Part shown: positions 12,812-22,849 of the stretch, one piece after another
Layout: every line of letters starts with the position of its first letter
Position numbering within the stretch: position 1 is the stretch's first letter
From: Silene conica
Taxonomy: Eukaryota; Streptophyta; Magnoliopsida; Caryophyllales; Caryophyllaceae
DNA length: 64,000 nucleotides
Direction: 5' to 3'
Assembly (NCBI GenBank): GCA_029255685.2
Contig: CM055315.2
Coordinates: forward strand, 25,673,501-25,737,500
Notes under the pieces: generated by a model
What the model was told of the DNA's origin: nothing
Database searches by the model: none
What the model saw: only the letters and a program-made list of their open reading frames with translations
Position numbers and translations under genes: made by a program

Positions 12812-13729
12812 TTAAATTCGGAAATTGGTAAAGTAAAGCACATAAAACGAAATTACTTGCTCAAAAATGGTGAAACACCAACTTACCAAACCCTCCTTTA
12901 ATGGTGAAATGCAAACTATGGAGAAAATAAAGAAAGTATTACCTAGAGAATGTAGATCGGGACTAGAGGAGAACGGTTGCGAAGTCGGAATCGGAAAAGG
13001 TTGAGAAATGAAGGAGCAATGGGGATTTGGGTGTCGAAAATTTTGAAGGTTTTAGGTGTTTCTTGAGGTTTTGGGCGTTGGAATGAAGAAGAAGGAAGAA
13101 ATTTTTTTTAAAAAAAAAACTGAAATGCGCGACAAATGGGTCACGTCCGGTGTTGCGTACGCCGGCCGTGCCAGGTCTACGCCGGACAGACCCAAGGTAC
13201 GCCGGATGATAATTAAAATCAATTTTTTTTTCCGAATTTCTCCTTGTCCGGTGTAGCAACCCCAAAGTCGGGTGTAGGAACACCCGACTGCCTCTTTTAC
13301 ACCTAACTTCAAAATTTTCCATGGGTGTAACTCTTCCAGTCAGGTGTTCCAACACCCGACTTGGCTAAGTTACACCCGGAGGCACCCAAATACCTTTAAA
13401 AACACAATAAAACCATAAAAAATAATCCCAAGTCCAAAATTTCTCATCTTTTTCGTCCCGAATCGACTCAACCACTCCGAAAAATACCTCCGAAAATACC
13501 AAAAATCCAAAATTAGCTCCGATTCCTACAAAAAACACAAAAGACATGGGTTGCCTCCCAAGAAGCGCATTTGTTTAACGTCGTTGGCTCGACCAAAGTC
13601 AATTAAAAATGCCAAAGGGCCGAATGTTAAACAATATCCACAAAATCACCAAACCGACAAGATAAAAATATCACAAAAGTTCAAGAAAGCCATATGGGCC
13701 GAATGTTACACAACCAAATGAGTTTGAAA
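12812..13729 (-). other. Spacer between pol and the 3' ORF of the Athila-like element
   Basis: No coding sequence recognised. Near 13140-13200 and 13245-13375 it carries variants of the CCGGTGTAGC/ACACCGG hairpin module and of GGTGTAGGAACACCCGAC, which also occur in the LTRs. Confidence 0.5.
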
Positions 13730-16700
13730 TTAGATGATGAGATTTGTTTGGAAAGAGGCTACCTCCCTTGTAAATGGTGTCCCGTCTATGTAGTGCTTAA
13801 GGCGGTTACCATTTACCTTGAAAATCTCCTCTCCACTTTTGATTTCAACCGCTCCATAAGGAAAGACACGGGTCACAATAAACGGTCCCGACCACTTTGA
13901 TTTCAATTTCCCCGCAAACAATTTAAATCTCGAATTAAATAAGAGAACAAGGTCTCCTTCTTTAAACTCCCTCCGGATAATGGCCTTATCATGGAATCTC
14001 TTCGTCTTCTCTTTGTAGAGCCGAGAACTTTCGTAGGCTTCTAAACGGAACTCTTCAAGCTCGTTAATATCAAGGAGCCTCTTCTCCCCGCACTCTTCAA
14101 ATAAAAGTTCAATTGTCGAATAGCCCAATGGGCTTTATGTTCCATTTCAACCGGAAGATGGCACGACTTTCCGTACACTAATCGGTAAGGTGATGCCCCG
14201 ATCGGTGTTTTAAAAGCCGTGCGATAGGCCCACAATGCATCGTGAAGCTTGATGGCCCAATCTTTCCTAGATCGGCTCACCGTTTTCTCTAAGATTACTT
14301 TGAGCTCTCGGTTAGAAATTTCGGCTTGACCGTTTGCTTGGGGGTGGTAGGCTAGGCTACGCCTATGTTGCACCCCATGCTTCTTGAGAAGAGCATCTAA
14401 GGTCCGCTCCTTGAAGTGACTACCTCTATCGCTTATCAAAATTCTCGGCACTCCAAACCTTGGGAAAATGATAGTTTGCAAGAGTTTAGTGACGGACTTT
14501 GTATCACAAGTCTTGGTTGGAATTGCCTCTACCCACTTGCTTACATAATCCACCGCCACAAGGATTTATTCATTCCCATAGGAGGATGGGAAAGGACCTT
14601 GGTAGTCGATACCCCATACATCAAAGACTTCCACCTCTAGAATGAAGTTCATTGGCATCTCGTGCCTCCTTGTTATGTTACCACTTCTTTGACATTTGTC
14701 ACAACCCTTCACATGTAAGGCCACATCATGAAATAATGTTGGCCAATAAAAACCGCATTGAAGGATTCTTGAAGCGGTCTTCCTTGCACTTCCATACCAT
14801 GACAATGGTTGACGATTGATTCGACTTCTTCATACGGTATACACCTCCGGATCATCCCATCGGCACATGACTTGTAGAGACACGGTTCTTCCCAAAAGAA
14901 TTGCTTGACATCATGGAAGAACTTCTTCTTCTTGTGCGAGTCATAGTCATGTGGGATGATTCCCGAAACAAGGTAATTCACAAAGTCCGCATACCAAGGG
15001 GCTTCCACAAGTGCAATTCCAAATAATTGGTCATCGGAAAATGAATCATCGATTGGTATGGCTTCATCCAAGCTTCCATTCTCAAGACGTGAAAGATGAT
15101 CCGCTACCAAGTTCTCCGTTCCCTTCCTGTCTTTAATTTCCATGTCGAATTCTTGAAGAAGTAGAATCCACCGGATTAACCTTGGTTTGGTATCTTTCTT
15201 CAACAACAAGTGCTTGAGGGCGGAATGATCCGTGTGGACTATCACCTTAGAACCCACCAAATAAGAACGGAATTTGTTCATGGCAAATATGACCGCTAGA
15301 AGCTCTTTTTCGGTAGTGTTGTAGTTGGTTTGTGTATCATCCAAAGTTTTGCTTGCATAGTAAATGGCATGAAGCTTGCCATCCTTCTTTTGGCCAAGAA
15401 CCGCGCCTACCGCCACATCACTCGCATCACACATCAACTCGAACGGCTCACCCCAAATTGGTGGTTGCATAATTGGAGCGGAGACCAAGGCTTCCTTCAG
15501 CCTATTAAAAGCAAGCAAACACTCGTTAGAGAAAACAAATGGAACATCCTTCCCAAGCAAAAGTGTCAAAGGTCGGGCAATCAAGGAGAAATCCTTGATA
15601 AACCTCCGGTAAAACCCGGCATGACCCAAAAAACTACGAATGCCCTTGACACTAGTGGGAGGGGGCAAAGTCTTAATGACCTCAATCTTGGCTTGATCAA
15701 CTTCCAAGCCTTTACTTGACACAACATGACCTAAAACCACACCGGATGTCACCATGAAGTGACATTTCTCCCAATTCAACACTAGACCGGTTTCTTGGCA
15801 CCTTTTCAAGACCTTTGACAAATTTGTTAGACACCCATCAAAAGATGTACCTACAACCGAGAAATCGTCCATAAACACTTCCATGATATCCTCCACATAC
15901 TCCGAGAAAATAGCTAACATGCATCTTTGAAATGTGGCCGGCGCATTACATAGCCCAAAGGGCATGCACCTATATGCAAATGTACCAAATGGACAAGTGA
16001 ATGTGGTTTTCTCTTGGTCGTTGGGGTGGATTGGGATTTGGAAAAATCCCGAAAATCCATCAAGATAGCAAAAATGAGAGTGTTGGGCAAGTCTCTCCAA
16101 CATTTGATCAATAAAAGGAAGGGGGAAGTGGTCTTTCCTAGTTGCCTTATTGAGGCGCCTATAGTCGATACACATCCTCCACCCCGTTGTGACTCTTGTT
16201 GGGATCAACTCATTGTTCTCATTTGTCACTACCGTGACACCACCCTTCTTTGGTACAACATGAACCGGGCTAACCCATGCACTATCGGAAATTGGGTAAA
16301 TTATGCTAGCATCATAAAGCTTCAACACCTCCTTTCTAACCACCTCCTTCATGGTGGGGTTAAGGCGGCGTTGAGGCTCTATGGATGATAAATCCTCATG
16401 CTCTAGATGGATGCGGTGAGTGCAAAAAGAGGGACTAATACCCTTGATATCATTAATGGTGTACCCAATGACATCCTTGTATTTTCTCACAACCACAAGC
16501 AATTTTTCGAGTTCAATGTCATTGAGTGCACTATTAACAATAATAGGGTAAGTGTCATTAGGACCAAGGAAAACATGTTTAAGAGTAGAAGGAAGAGGTT
16601 TCAACTCCACTTGAGGAGGCGTGGATCTCTCCTCTTCTTTACCATCCTTCGTCAAGCTTTCAAATCTCTTGTTCGGCTCCTCCAAGGGAGTTGCCTCCAT

Positions 16701-19145
16701 AGCCATGGCATACTCCCTATGGTCTTTGCAATCCTTCACTTTTCCTTCTAGGAACCCTTGCAAGCTAGCATCCCCTTCATTGGTTTTCTTGTCCACACAA
16801 TCTTCAAGGACATCTACCATGTAGCATGCTTTTCCCTCCGAGGGCTCACTCATAGCTTTATCTAAAGCAAACTCCACTTTATCATCCCCAACTTGTAAAG
16901 ATAGCTTCCCGTTTTTGACATCAATGAGGGCACCTCCCGTGGCAAGGCATGGGCGCCCCAAAATGATGGGAACATTTGTGTCTTCGGGCATATCCATGAC
17001 ATAAAAGTCACATGGGATGATTATCTTTCCAACCTTGAGTGGCACATCTTCCACAAGCCCCATTGGATATTCTACCGATCTATCCGCTAGTTGTAGAGAA
17101 ACTCTTGTAGGAGAAAGCTCAAAGCCCTTCAACTTCTTGAAAATTTTTAAAGGCATGAGGCTAATACTTGCCCCCAAATCGCATAAAGCTCTCTCAACTC
17201 GGACATCACCAATTAGGCATGGGATAGAAAAGCTCTCGGGGTCCTCAAGCTTGGCGGGAGCTTCATTCATGAGTATGGCACTACACTCTTTTGAAACATT
17301 CACCGTTTGAAAAGTGTTCAAGGAATTCTTGTTGGACACCAAATCTTTCAAGAATTTCCCATAAGTTGGGATTTCCTTAATGGCATCAAGAAATGGAATG
17401 GTGATGTTCACATCCTTCATCATGTCCAAGAACTTCCCATACTTTTGCTCAAGTTTTGCTCTTGCCAACCTTTGTGGGAATGGCATTTGTGGCACAAAAG
17501 GCTTTACAACACTTGGCCTTGGTTCTTCAATTATCTTCTTCGGCTCATCAATTACCATTGGTGTTTCTACCACTATCTCCACAAGGTCTTCCTCCGGCTC
17601 CTTGCTAGTCTCAACAACGACCTTCTCTTGTTTGCCAACACTACTCTTTCTCTTCTTCACCGGTACCCGGTCTTCCAATTCTCTCCCGCTTCTCAAGTGA
17701 ATAGAGTTCACGGTTTTTGGGTTTTCTTCGGTCTTTCCTGGAAATCTTCCGTTGGGACCTTGCATGTTCCTCACTTGAGTGGCCAATTGAGAAATTTGGT
17801 TATCGGTTATTCGTTGAGAGGCTTGCATTTGACTACGCAATTGGTTAATTGAAGTTGTTGTGTCATCTTGCCTTTGGTTGGAGTTGGTTATGAATTGGTT
17901 TTGGTTGGTCATGAGTTGCTCCATCATTGACTCAAGATTGGTTTTTGGTTGTGTTTGTTGTTGTGGAAAAGATTGTTGAAAGGATTGTTGGTTTGGTTGG
18001 GTGAATTGTTGGTTTGGTTGAAAATGTGGTCTTGGAGTAAAGGTTTTCCCTTGGAAACCCGGAGGTGCATTATTGAAAGTTGGATTTGTTTTTTGTGCTT
18101 GAAAATTGGGATTTTGTTGTGGTTTTGATTGGAAATTTGGATTTTGAGCATTGTTGGAATTGTATGAAAAGTTTGGGTGGTTCCTCAACCCCGGGTGGTA
18201 TTGATTGTTACTGAAGGCTCTTTGGGCCGGGGTTGACTCCCACAACCCGTTTACTTGCTCCATCCCGCTTCCATCTCCTCCGATCAAGTGACACTCATTG
18301 GGTGAGTGCCCTTGATCTCCACAAAAATCGCAATAATAAACTTGTTGACGGCTTGAACACGAATTGTTTGAAGTGTGGGCTTGGTTCTTGTTAACACTTA
18401 ATAGAGCGACTTGTTGCTTCAATTCATCTATCAACCCTTTGACCTCAAGGTTACTCGCCGTCTCTACACTTGACTTCCCTTTTCTCTTATGCCTATCATG
18501 ACTCCAATGAAAAGTTCTAGAAGCCATCTCTTCAATCAATCCCTTAGGGGTTTTGTGATCTATTTTATCTAGTGCTCCTTTTCCGGAACCCGAATCAAGG
18601 TTCATCTTCATTTCATTGTTGAGCCCTTCATAGAAATTGTTTATGAGCTCATCCTCTCCGATTCCGTGGTGTGGGCACAACCTTTGCAAAGCTTTATACC
18701 TCTCCCATGCCTCGTAAAGCGTCTCATCTTCTAATTGTGTGAAGCCTTGAAGTTCACTCTTGATCCTTGCGGTTCGTTGCGGTGGAAAGTACTTGTTGAG
18801 AAAGGCCTTTGAGACATCATCCCAAGTCTTCAATGACTCCGGTTCACAACTCTTAAGCCATTCCTTAGCACTTCCCCTCAAGGAATGCGGAAAGATCCTT
18901 AAACGGAGAGCATCATCACTCACACCATTGGCCTTACACATCTCACAACTATCGAGAAAGTCGTTAATGTGCTCGTTAGGGTTTTCGGTGGCTCCTCCAC
19001 CAAATTGATTCCCTTGTACTAGTTGTAACAAAGTTGCCTTCAACTCAAAGTTGTTGGCTTGGATTGGAGGTTTAACTATGCTCGGGTTTACAACCGTTTT
19101 TGGGGCTAAACGGTCTCTCATGGCGACGGGTTCGGGGTCTCTCAT
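13730..19145 (-). pseudogene. gag-pol: Athila-like gag-pol polyprotein, broken in integrase
   Basis: Continuous from an ATG at 19145 to about 14810, then broken. Domains in order: gag capsid (ANNFELKATLLQLVQ, PHSLRGSAKEWL); zinc knuckle CDFCGDQGHSPNEC (about 18335-18290); a Gln/Asn/Pro-rich linker; protease ALCDLGASISLMPL (about 17180); reverse transcriptase (WRMCIDYRRLNKAT, FMDDFSVVG at about 15865); RNase H (CDASDVAVGAVLGQ at about 15430, VADHLSRL); integrase zinc finger and core ([39 protein letters not shown]). Lesions: after NHCH (about 14805) several residues and the frame are lost; TAA at 14566-14568 replaces a codon between GNE and [11 protein letters not shown]; one G is missing in the run at 14086-14089, shifting SAG out of [13 protein letters not shown]. 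The ATG lies within the LTR end, so the original N-terminus may be lost. Confidence 0.93.
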
Positions 19146-20865
19146 AGCTTTAAAATAGCCTCGCAAGTGCACGATAAATCGTAGCAAATAATCGAGGGTC
19201 GGTCCACAGGGAGTAGTTGTTGAGTACCTATTGTTCTACCTTTATGCTTAGCTAAGTCGAGTAAATATTGAGTTTGATTGAGATTAAGGAACTAAAGCTA
19301 ATGACTAAAAGTAAACAAAAGTAAGGAAGACAAACTAGGTTAAGATTAAAACGAATTACTCAAATTAAGAAGGGACTAGGAGGTGATTCAACCATTTCAC
19401 ATGTGACTTCCCTTAATAGATACTTGTTCGGTTGTTTTAGGTAACGGGGTTGAGAGGTGACTCCTCTAATTCGTACCAAGTCTCCCTCTCGGGCTCACTA
19501 GGTATCACTAGAATTGCCTCCCCATACCCCTCTCGGGTTCATGAGTCGGACTACTCCGGGTTCTAGGATTAAGACGACTAAGGCTGGCCAAACCCCAACC
19601 ACCTCTTTCCTAGGCCAAAGGGTTAAAACAAGTCTAATCCCGGTCTTCCCACTTCCTCTCTCAAGGACCGCTTTCTAACCGAATAACAAGGGTACCCAAC
19701 CCAAATTCCCCCTCTCGGGTTCAATCTAGGTCGATAACTAGCCTAACTAGGGTGGTCAACTTCTAACCTAATCAATTCTCATTGATGGTCAAGGGTTAAA
19801 GGTCTCCCGATTCAAAAACCCAAGTCAAACACTAAACAAGTCAAACCCCTTGATAAACCTCAACTCCTTCACCTTTTACAACCCAACACAACACCCATCT
19901 TAAGAAGTCAACATGCCTTAAGGTCAAATCACCCCCTAGAAGAGGGTCTACTCACTAATCATGTTTAGGGATTCGAGACTAAATAATAAAGGCGATCTAA
20001 TGATGACAAACATGTTTTTGACAATTATAGATGCTAATAACATATGATCAAACAGTTAAAACTAAATTATAAGAACAACTAGCATGTAAGAGGTGAGATA
20101 CGAAAAAGGGCAAAAGAAAGGAATTAAAAACAACTAAAATAAATTGAAAGAAAGATTAAGGTAAAGATTATAATACCAAAAGATTAAGAACAAGGATGAT
20201 CGGAAAAAAGGATGAACAATCTCCTTAAGAAACCCAAACCCTAGAAACTTGCTTCTACTTAAAAATACTAAGGTAAAAATGAAAGAGAATCTCTAAGCTT
20301 GTATTGTGTAGTGTATCATACAAAATATCTCAAAAAAGGAGTATATATACAAAGGCTTAAGTGGGGGTGAAAGCCCACTTAAGAAAGACGAAAAAGGCCA
20401 GAAAACAGGCCCATCCGGTGTAGCGAACACCGGCCGTGCCCTAGCTACACCGGATGGGGGCTAGTTACACCCCCCTTCCTTGCTTTGACTTGTTCTTCGT
20501 TCCTCTTGGGTGTAGCTTGGACAAGTTAGGTGTAGGAACACCTGACTGCCTGAGTTACACCTGACTTTGGTTTTCTGGTGGGTGTAGGAACACCCCACTG
20601 CCCGGGTTACACCCGACTTTGAACTAGGAACACCCGGAATGGTTCAAAACTCGGTTTCTCAACTTGTAGGCTTCCCGAAACTTCCGTAAAGATCCCGAAA
20701 CACCTATAACAACACAACGATGCTACAAAAACATAGAATTCGCATGAAAATAGCATGTAATGTTATTTAAAGATAAAAAAGGGATAAATACGGGGGAACC
20801 GATATGAAAATTGGACAAAGAGGAGGGAAATAGTGACGAGAAATAGGTCGATAACGTAGTTATCA
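19142..20865 (-). repeat. 5' LTR of the Athila-like element
   Basis: Aligns along its length with 6992-8714. In element sense its last bases are GCTATGA instead of GCTATCA, and gag coding sequence follows at once, with no spacer or TGGCGCC-type primer site. The hairpin is present at 20411-20424 with 20444-20457. Confidence 0.93.
20411..20457. promoter_or_regulatory. Inverted repeat in Athila LTR (copy 2)
   Basis: Same 14-bp perfect stem (CCATCCGGTGTAGC / GCTACACCGGATGG) and 19-base loop as in the 3' LTR. Confidence 0.6.
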
Positions 20866-21905
20866 CTTGTAATTTTAACATTTCTTGTAACTCTAGTATT
20901 ACGACCAGATTCTTTGTCTTCCTCTGGAATAGGACACTTAAGTTTCCTTTTGTTATCTCTAAATCCTTGACGATTACAAACAATAGACTTCCTTAGTATA
21001 CTACCATCACGGGTACGTTTTGTGGTATAAAGCCCTGGTTCAAACCCACATGAAATTGCATAAACGACAAAAAAACACCTTGCTGAATCAAAGTCGGTAA
21101 ACTGCATTTTCAGTTTAGGTGTGAAAGCCTCCTCAACTATCCTAGTCCATCTCTCATTGCCACCAGGACTGTAGCTCAATTTAAGTGGATGTACAACTGT
21201 TGGATGTGATGTCGAGGTTGGGGTGAAAATAGAATCACGACAAGATTGAACCTCTGAATACAGTGAGATAATTCACAATCAATAATTACACATATACAGT
21301 GATGAATTAAATAGGACAGGTTATTAATGGCACAAGGGAGATGGATTATGTATTATAGCAATATTATATGGTTGTTACAGTAATGTAAAGAGATGTGATA
21401 AAGTAATTGAACATGCAATTTTGAAATCTTTATATTCGAATCAGGAAAAAATGTTTTAATAACTATATAATACATGTTACAGTAGTCTAACATGTATGTT
21501 ATAATAACACAATCCATTATCTTAGTATGATGCTCAGGAAGCTGTTATAAATAACTGTATAATACATGTTACAGTAATGTACCATGTATGTTATAATAAC
21601 ACACATGTGTATGTTATAATAACACACATTTGAAGTCTTAATATGAGAATCAGTAAAATGTTATAGTAGCTGTAAAATACATGTTACAATAGTGTAACAT
21701 ATATGTTATAATGACACACGTGAGAAGTATTGAAACTGAATTTCAAAAACTTGTAAAGGTAATAAGAATGGTTGTTACAAACGAGCTAAGATGTGAATTA
21801 ATTAAATGAAAGCACTAAAAAATATACGCATCCTAAAAAGATACCTGGATGAATGTCGTCTGCAACTGAAAAATGACTCAATGGAGTAGACGGAAGTGTC
21901 GACAT
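20866..21905 (-). pseudogene. FRS pseudogene, 5' part: first coding exon, intron, FAR1 domain
   Basis: Exon 1 starts at ATG 21905-21903 (MSTLPSTPLSHFSVADD) and ends at 21845 before a GT donor. The intron ends TATTCAG at 21254. Exon 2 starts at 21253, joining in phase to give IHPEVQSCRDSIFTP, then a linker to NERWTRIVEEAF, FTDFDSARCFFVVYA and GFEPGLYTTKRTRDG, the N-terminal half of a FAR1 DNA-binding domain. It stops at VTRNVKIT where the Athila LTR begins (20865). Removing the element with one TSD copy restores the frame: KIT continues as RIGCPTMMRV at 6991. The start choice rests on splice phase and on the ATG lying just after a TTTCAG acceptor. This half shows no lesion other than the insertion. 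Confidence 0.85.
21460..21722 (-). repeat. Intronic tandem repeat, about three units
   Basis: About three diverged units of roughly 100 bp inside the first coding intron of the FRS pseudogene, each with an imperfect dyad of the ACATGTTACA / TGTAACATGT type followed by ATGTTATAATAACAC. Confidence 0.55.
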
Positions 21906-22430
21906 TGAAACAGAGACCTGAAAAAAACGATTAAACTCAAAAAATCCTGGTATCAACGAATGAAAATTGTAATGATGATTTATCATGCATAACAAAGAGT
22001 ATACTATACCGAAAATCAGAGAGACAAATGATGATCGCAATGAAAACAAAGAAAAAAGACCTGCAACAATTTAGATCATAAAAACCATTAAGAATGAAGC
22101 ATGATGAAAATACCGAATAAGAAAATTGAGGAAAAATTGATATGATTCAGTAGAATTCACCATAAACTTGAAGATCAATGTGACGGATAAGAATGAGAAT
22201 GACGATAAACACGTACGAATCAAGAAACCTGCAAAAATTAATAAATTTGATCACCTAAGAACTTGAAGTAAGAGGAATCACGAAATTACTTTAGACAGAA
22301 TTGAAGATCATAACACATGATTGAGGAGAGGATAGTAACTTTGGTGAAGATAGAGTTGAGCAGCTGTAAGGAAAGTCGACGAGAGAGAAAGAAGAGAGAG
22401 ACAATTATTATGAATTATGGGAAATTTGTA
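21906..22430 (-). promoter_or_regulatory. Probable 5' UTR exons and promoter of the FRS gene
   Basis: On the minus strand at least three acceptor-like sites precede the ATG: TTTTTTTCAG just upstream of GTCTCTGTTTCAATG, GTTGCAG near 22062 and TTTTGCAG near 22228. FRS genes often have several 5' UTR introns. The transcription start may lie in the CT-rich stretch near 22380-22400. No TATA box was assigned. Confidence 0.4.
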
Positions 22431-22566
22431 ACAAAATAACAAGCTTATATATGATCATAATTTTAAAATTGTAATCCAGATTAAATCTCAGCCATTGGAT
22501 TGATATAATCGGATGGCTAAGAATGGTAGGACGGTTTCACCATAAGACCCTAGACTCAATAGATCA
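22431..22566. other. Short spacer
   Basis: AT-rich, no gene seen. It contains an imperfect inverted pair (ATTAAATCTCAGCCAT and ATCGGATGGCTAAG). Confidence 0.4.

Positions 22567-22654
<88 letters not shown>
22567..22654. repeat. (CT)n(TA)n microsatellite, left border of element A
   Basis: About 36 bases of CT followed by about 52 bases of TA. It is the first link in the chain of TA-bounded elements. Confidence 0.97.
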
Positions 22655-22657
<3 letters not shown>

Positions 22658-22849
22658 GCCGGATCCGGTGAGGCTCTTAATTATGGTGAGGCCGCCGAAC
22701 CCTTGCGATGTTGCACATGATTTTCAATGTTCATTGGACTAATTTCAATGGGATGGAAATTATGGGTCATTTCTAACAATTCATTTGGCCCAAATATTTT
22801 CTCTATCTAAAAAAATTATCCATTTTGCTCTTTTTCTTATTTCGTGAAA

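Larger units (their letters stand above)
6992..20865 (-). mobile_element. Athila-like Ty3/gypsy retrotransposon inserted in the FRS gene
   Basis: Two LTRs of 1723 and 1724 bp flank gag-pol and a further 3' ORF, all on the minus strand. The flanking five bases are CTAGT (6987-6991) and CTTGT (20866-20870), a target duplication with one mismatch. The lineage call rests on the gag N-terminal motif IQANNFELKATLLQLVQ, the protease core CDLGAS, the extra ORF in env position and the long LTRs. By eye the LTRs differ at about nine bases and one single-A indel, roughly 0.5 percent, so the insertion is recent. Yet integrase carries three lesions and no primer binding site is seen after the 5' LTR, so this copy is defective. 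Confidence 0.92.

Noticed and set aside
5060-21905. FRS as a working gene spliced over the Athila element
   Set aside because: The insertion is mid-domain without splice sites at its borders, and the 3' part has a frameshift, two stops and lost zinc-knuckle cysteines.
22523-22720. ORF with Leu-Ser and Ile-Tyr runs
   Set aside because: Translation of (CT)n and (TA)n microsatellites; no gene. The same applies at 25571-25816, 31279-31470 and 44374-44595.
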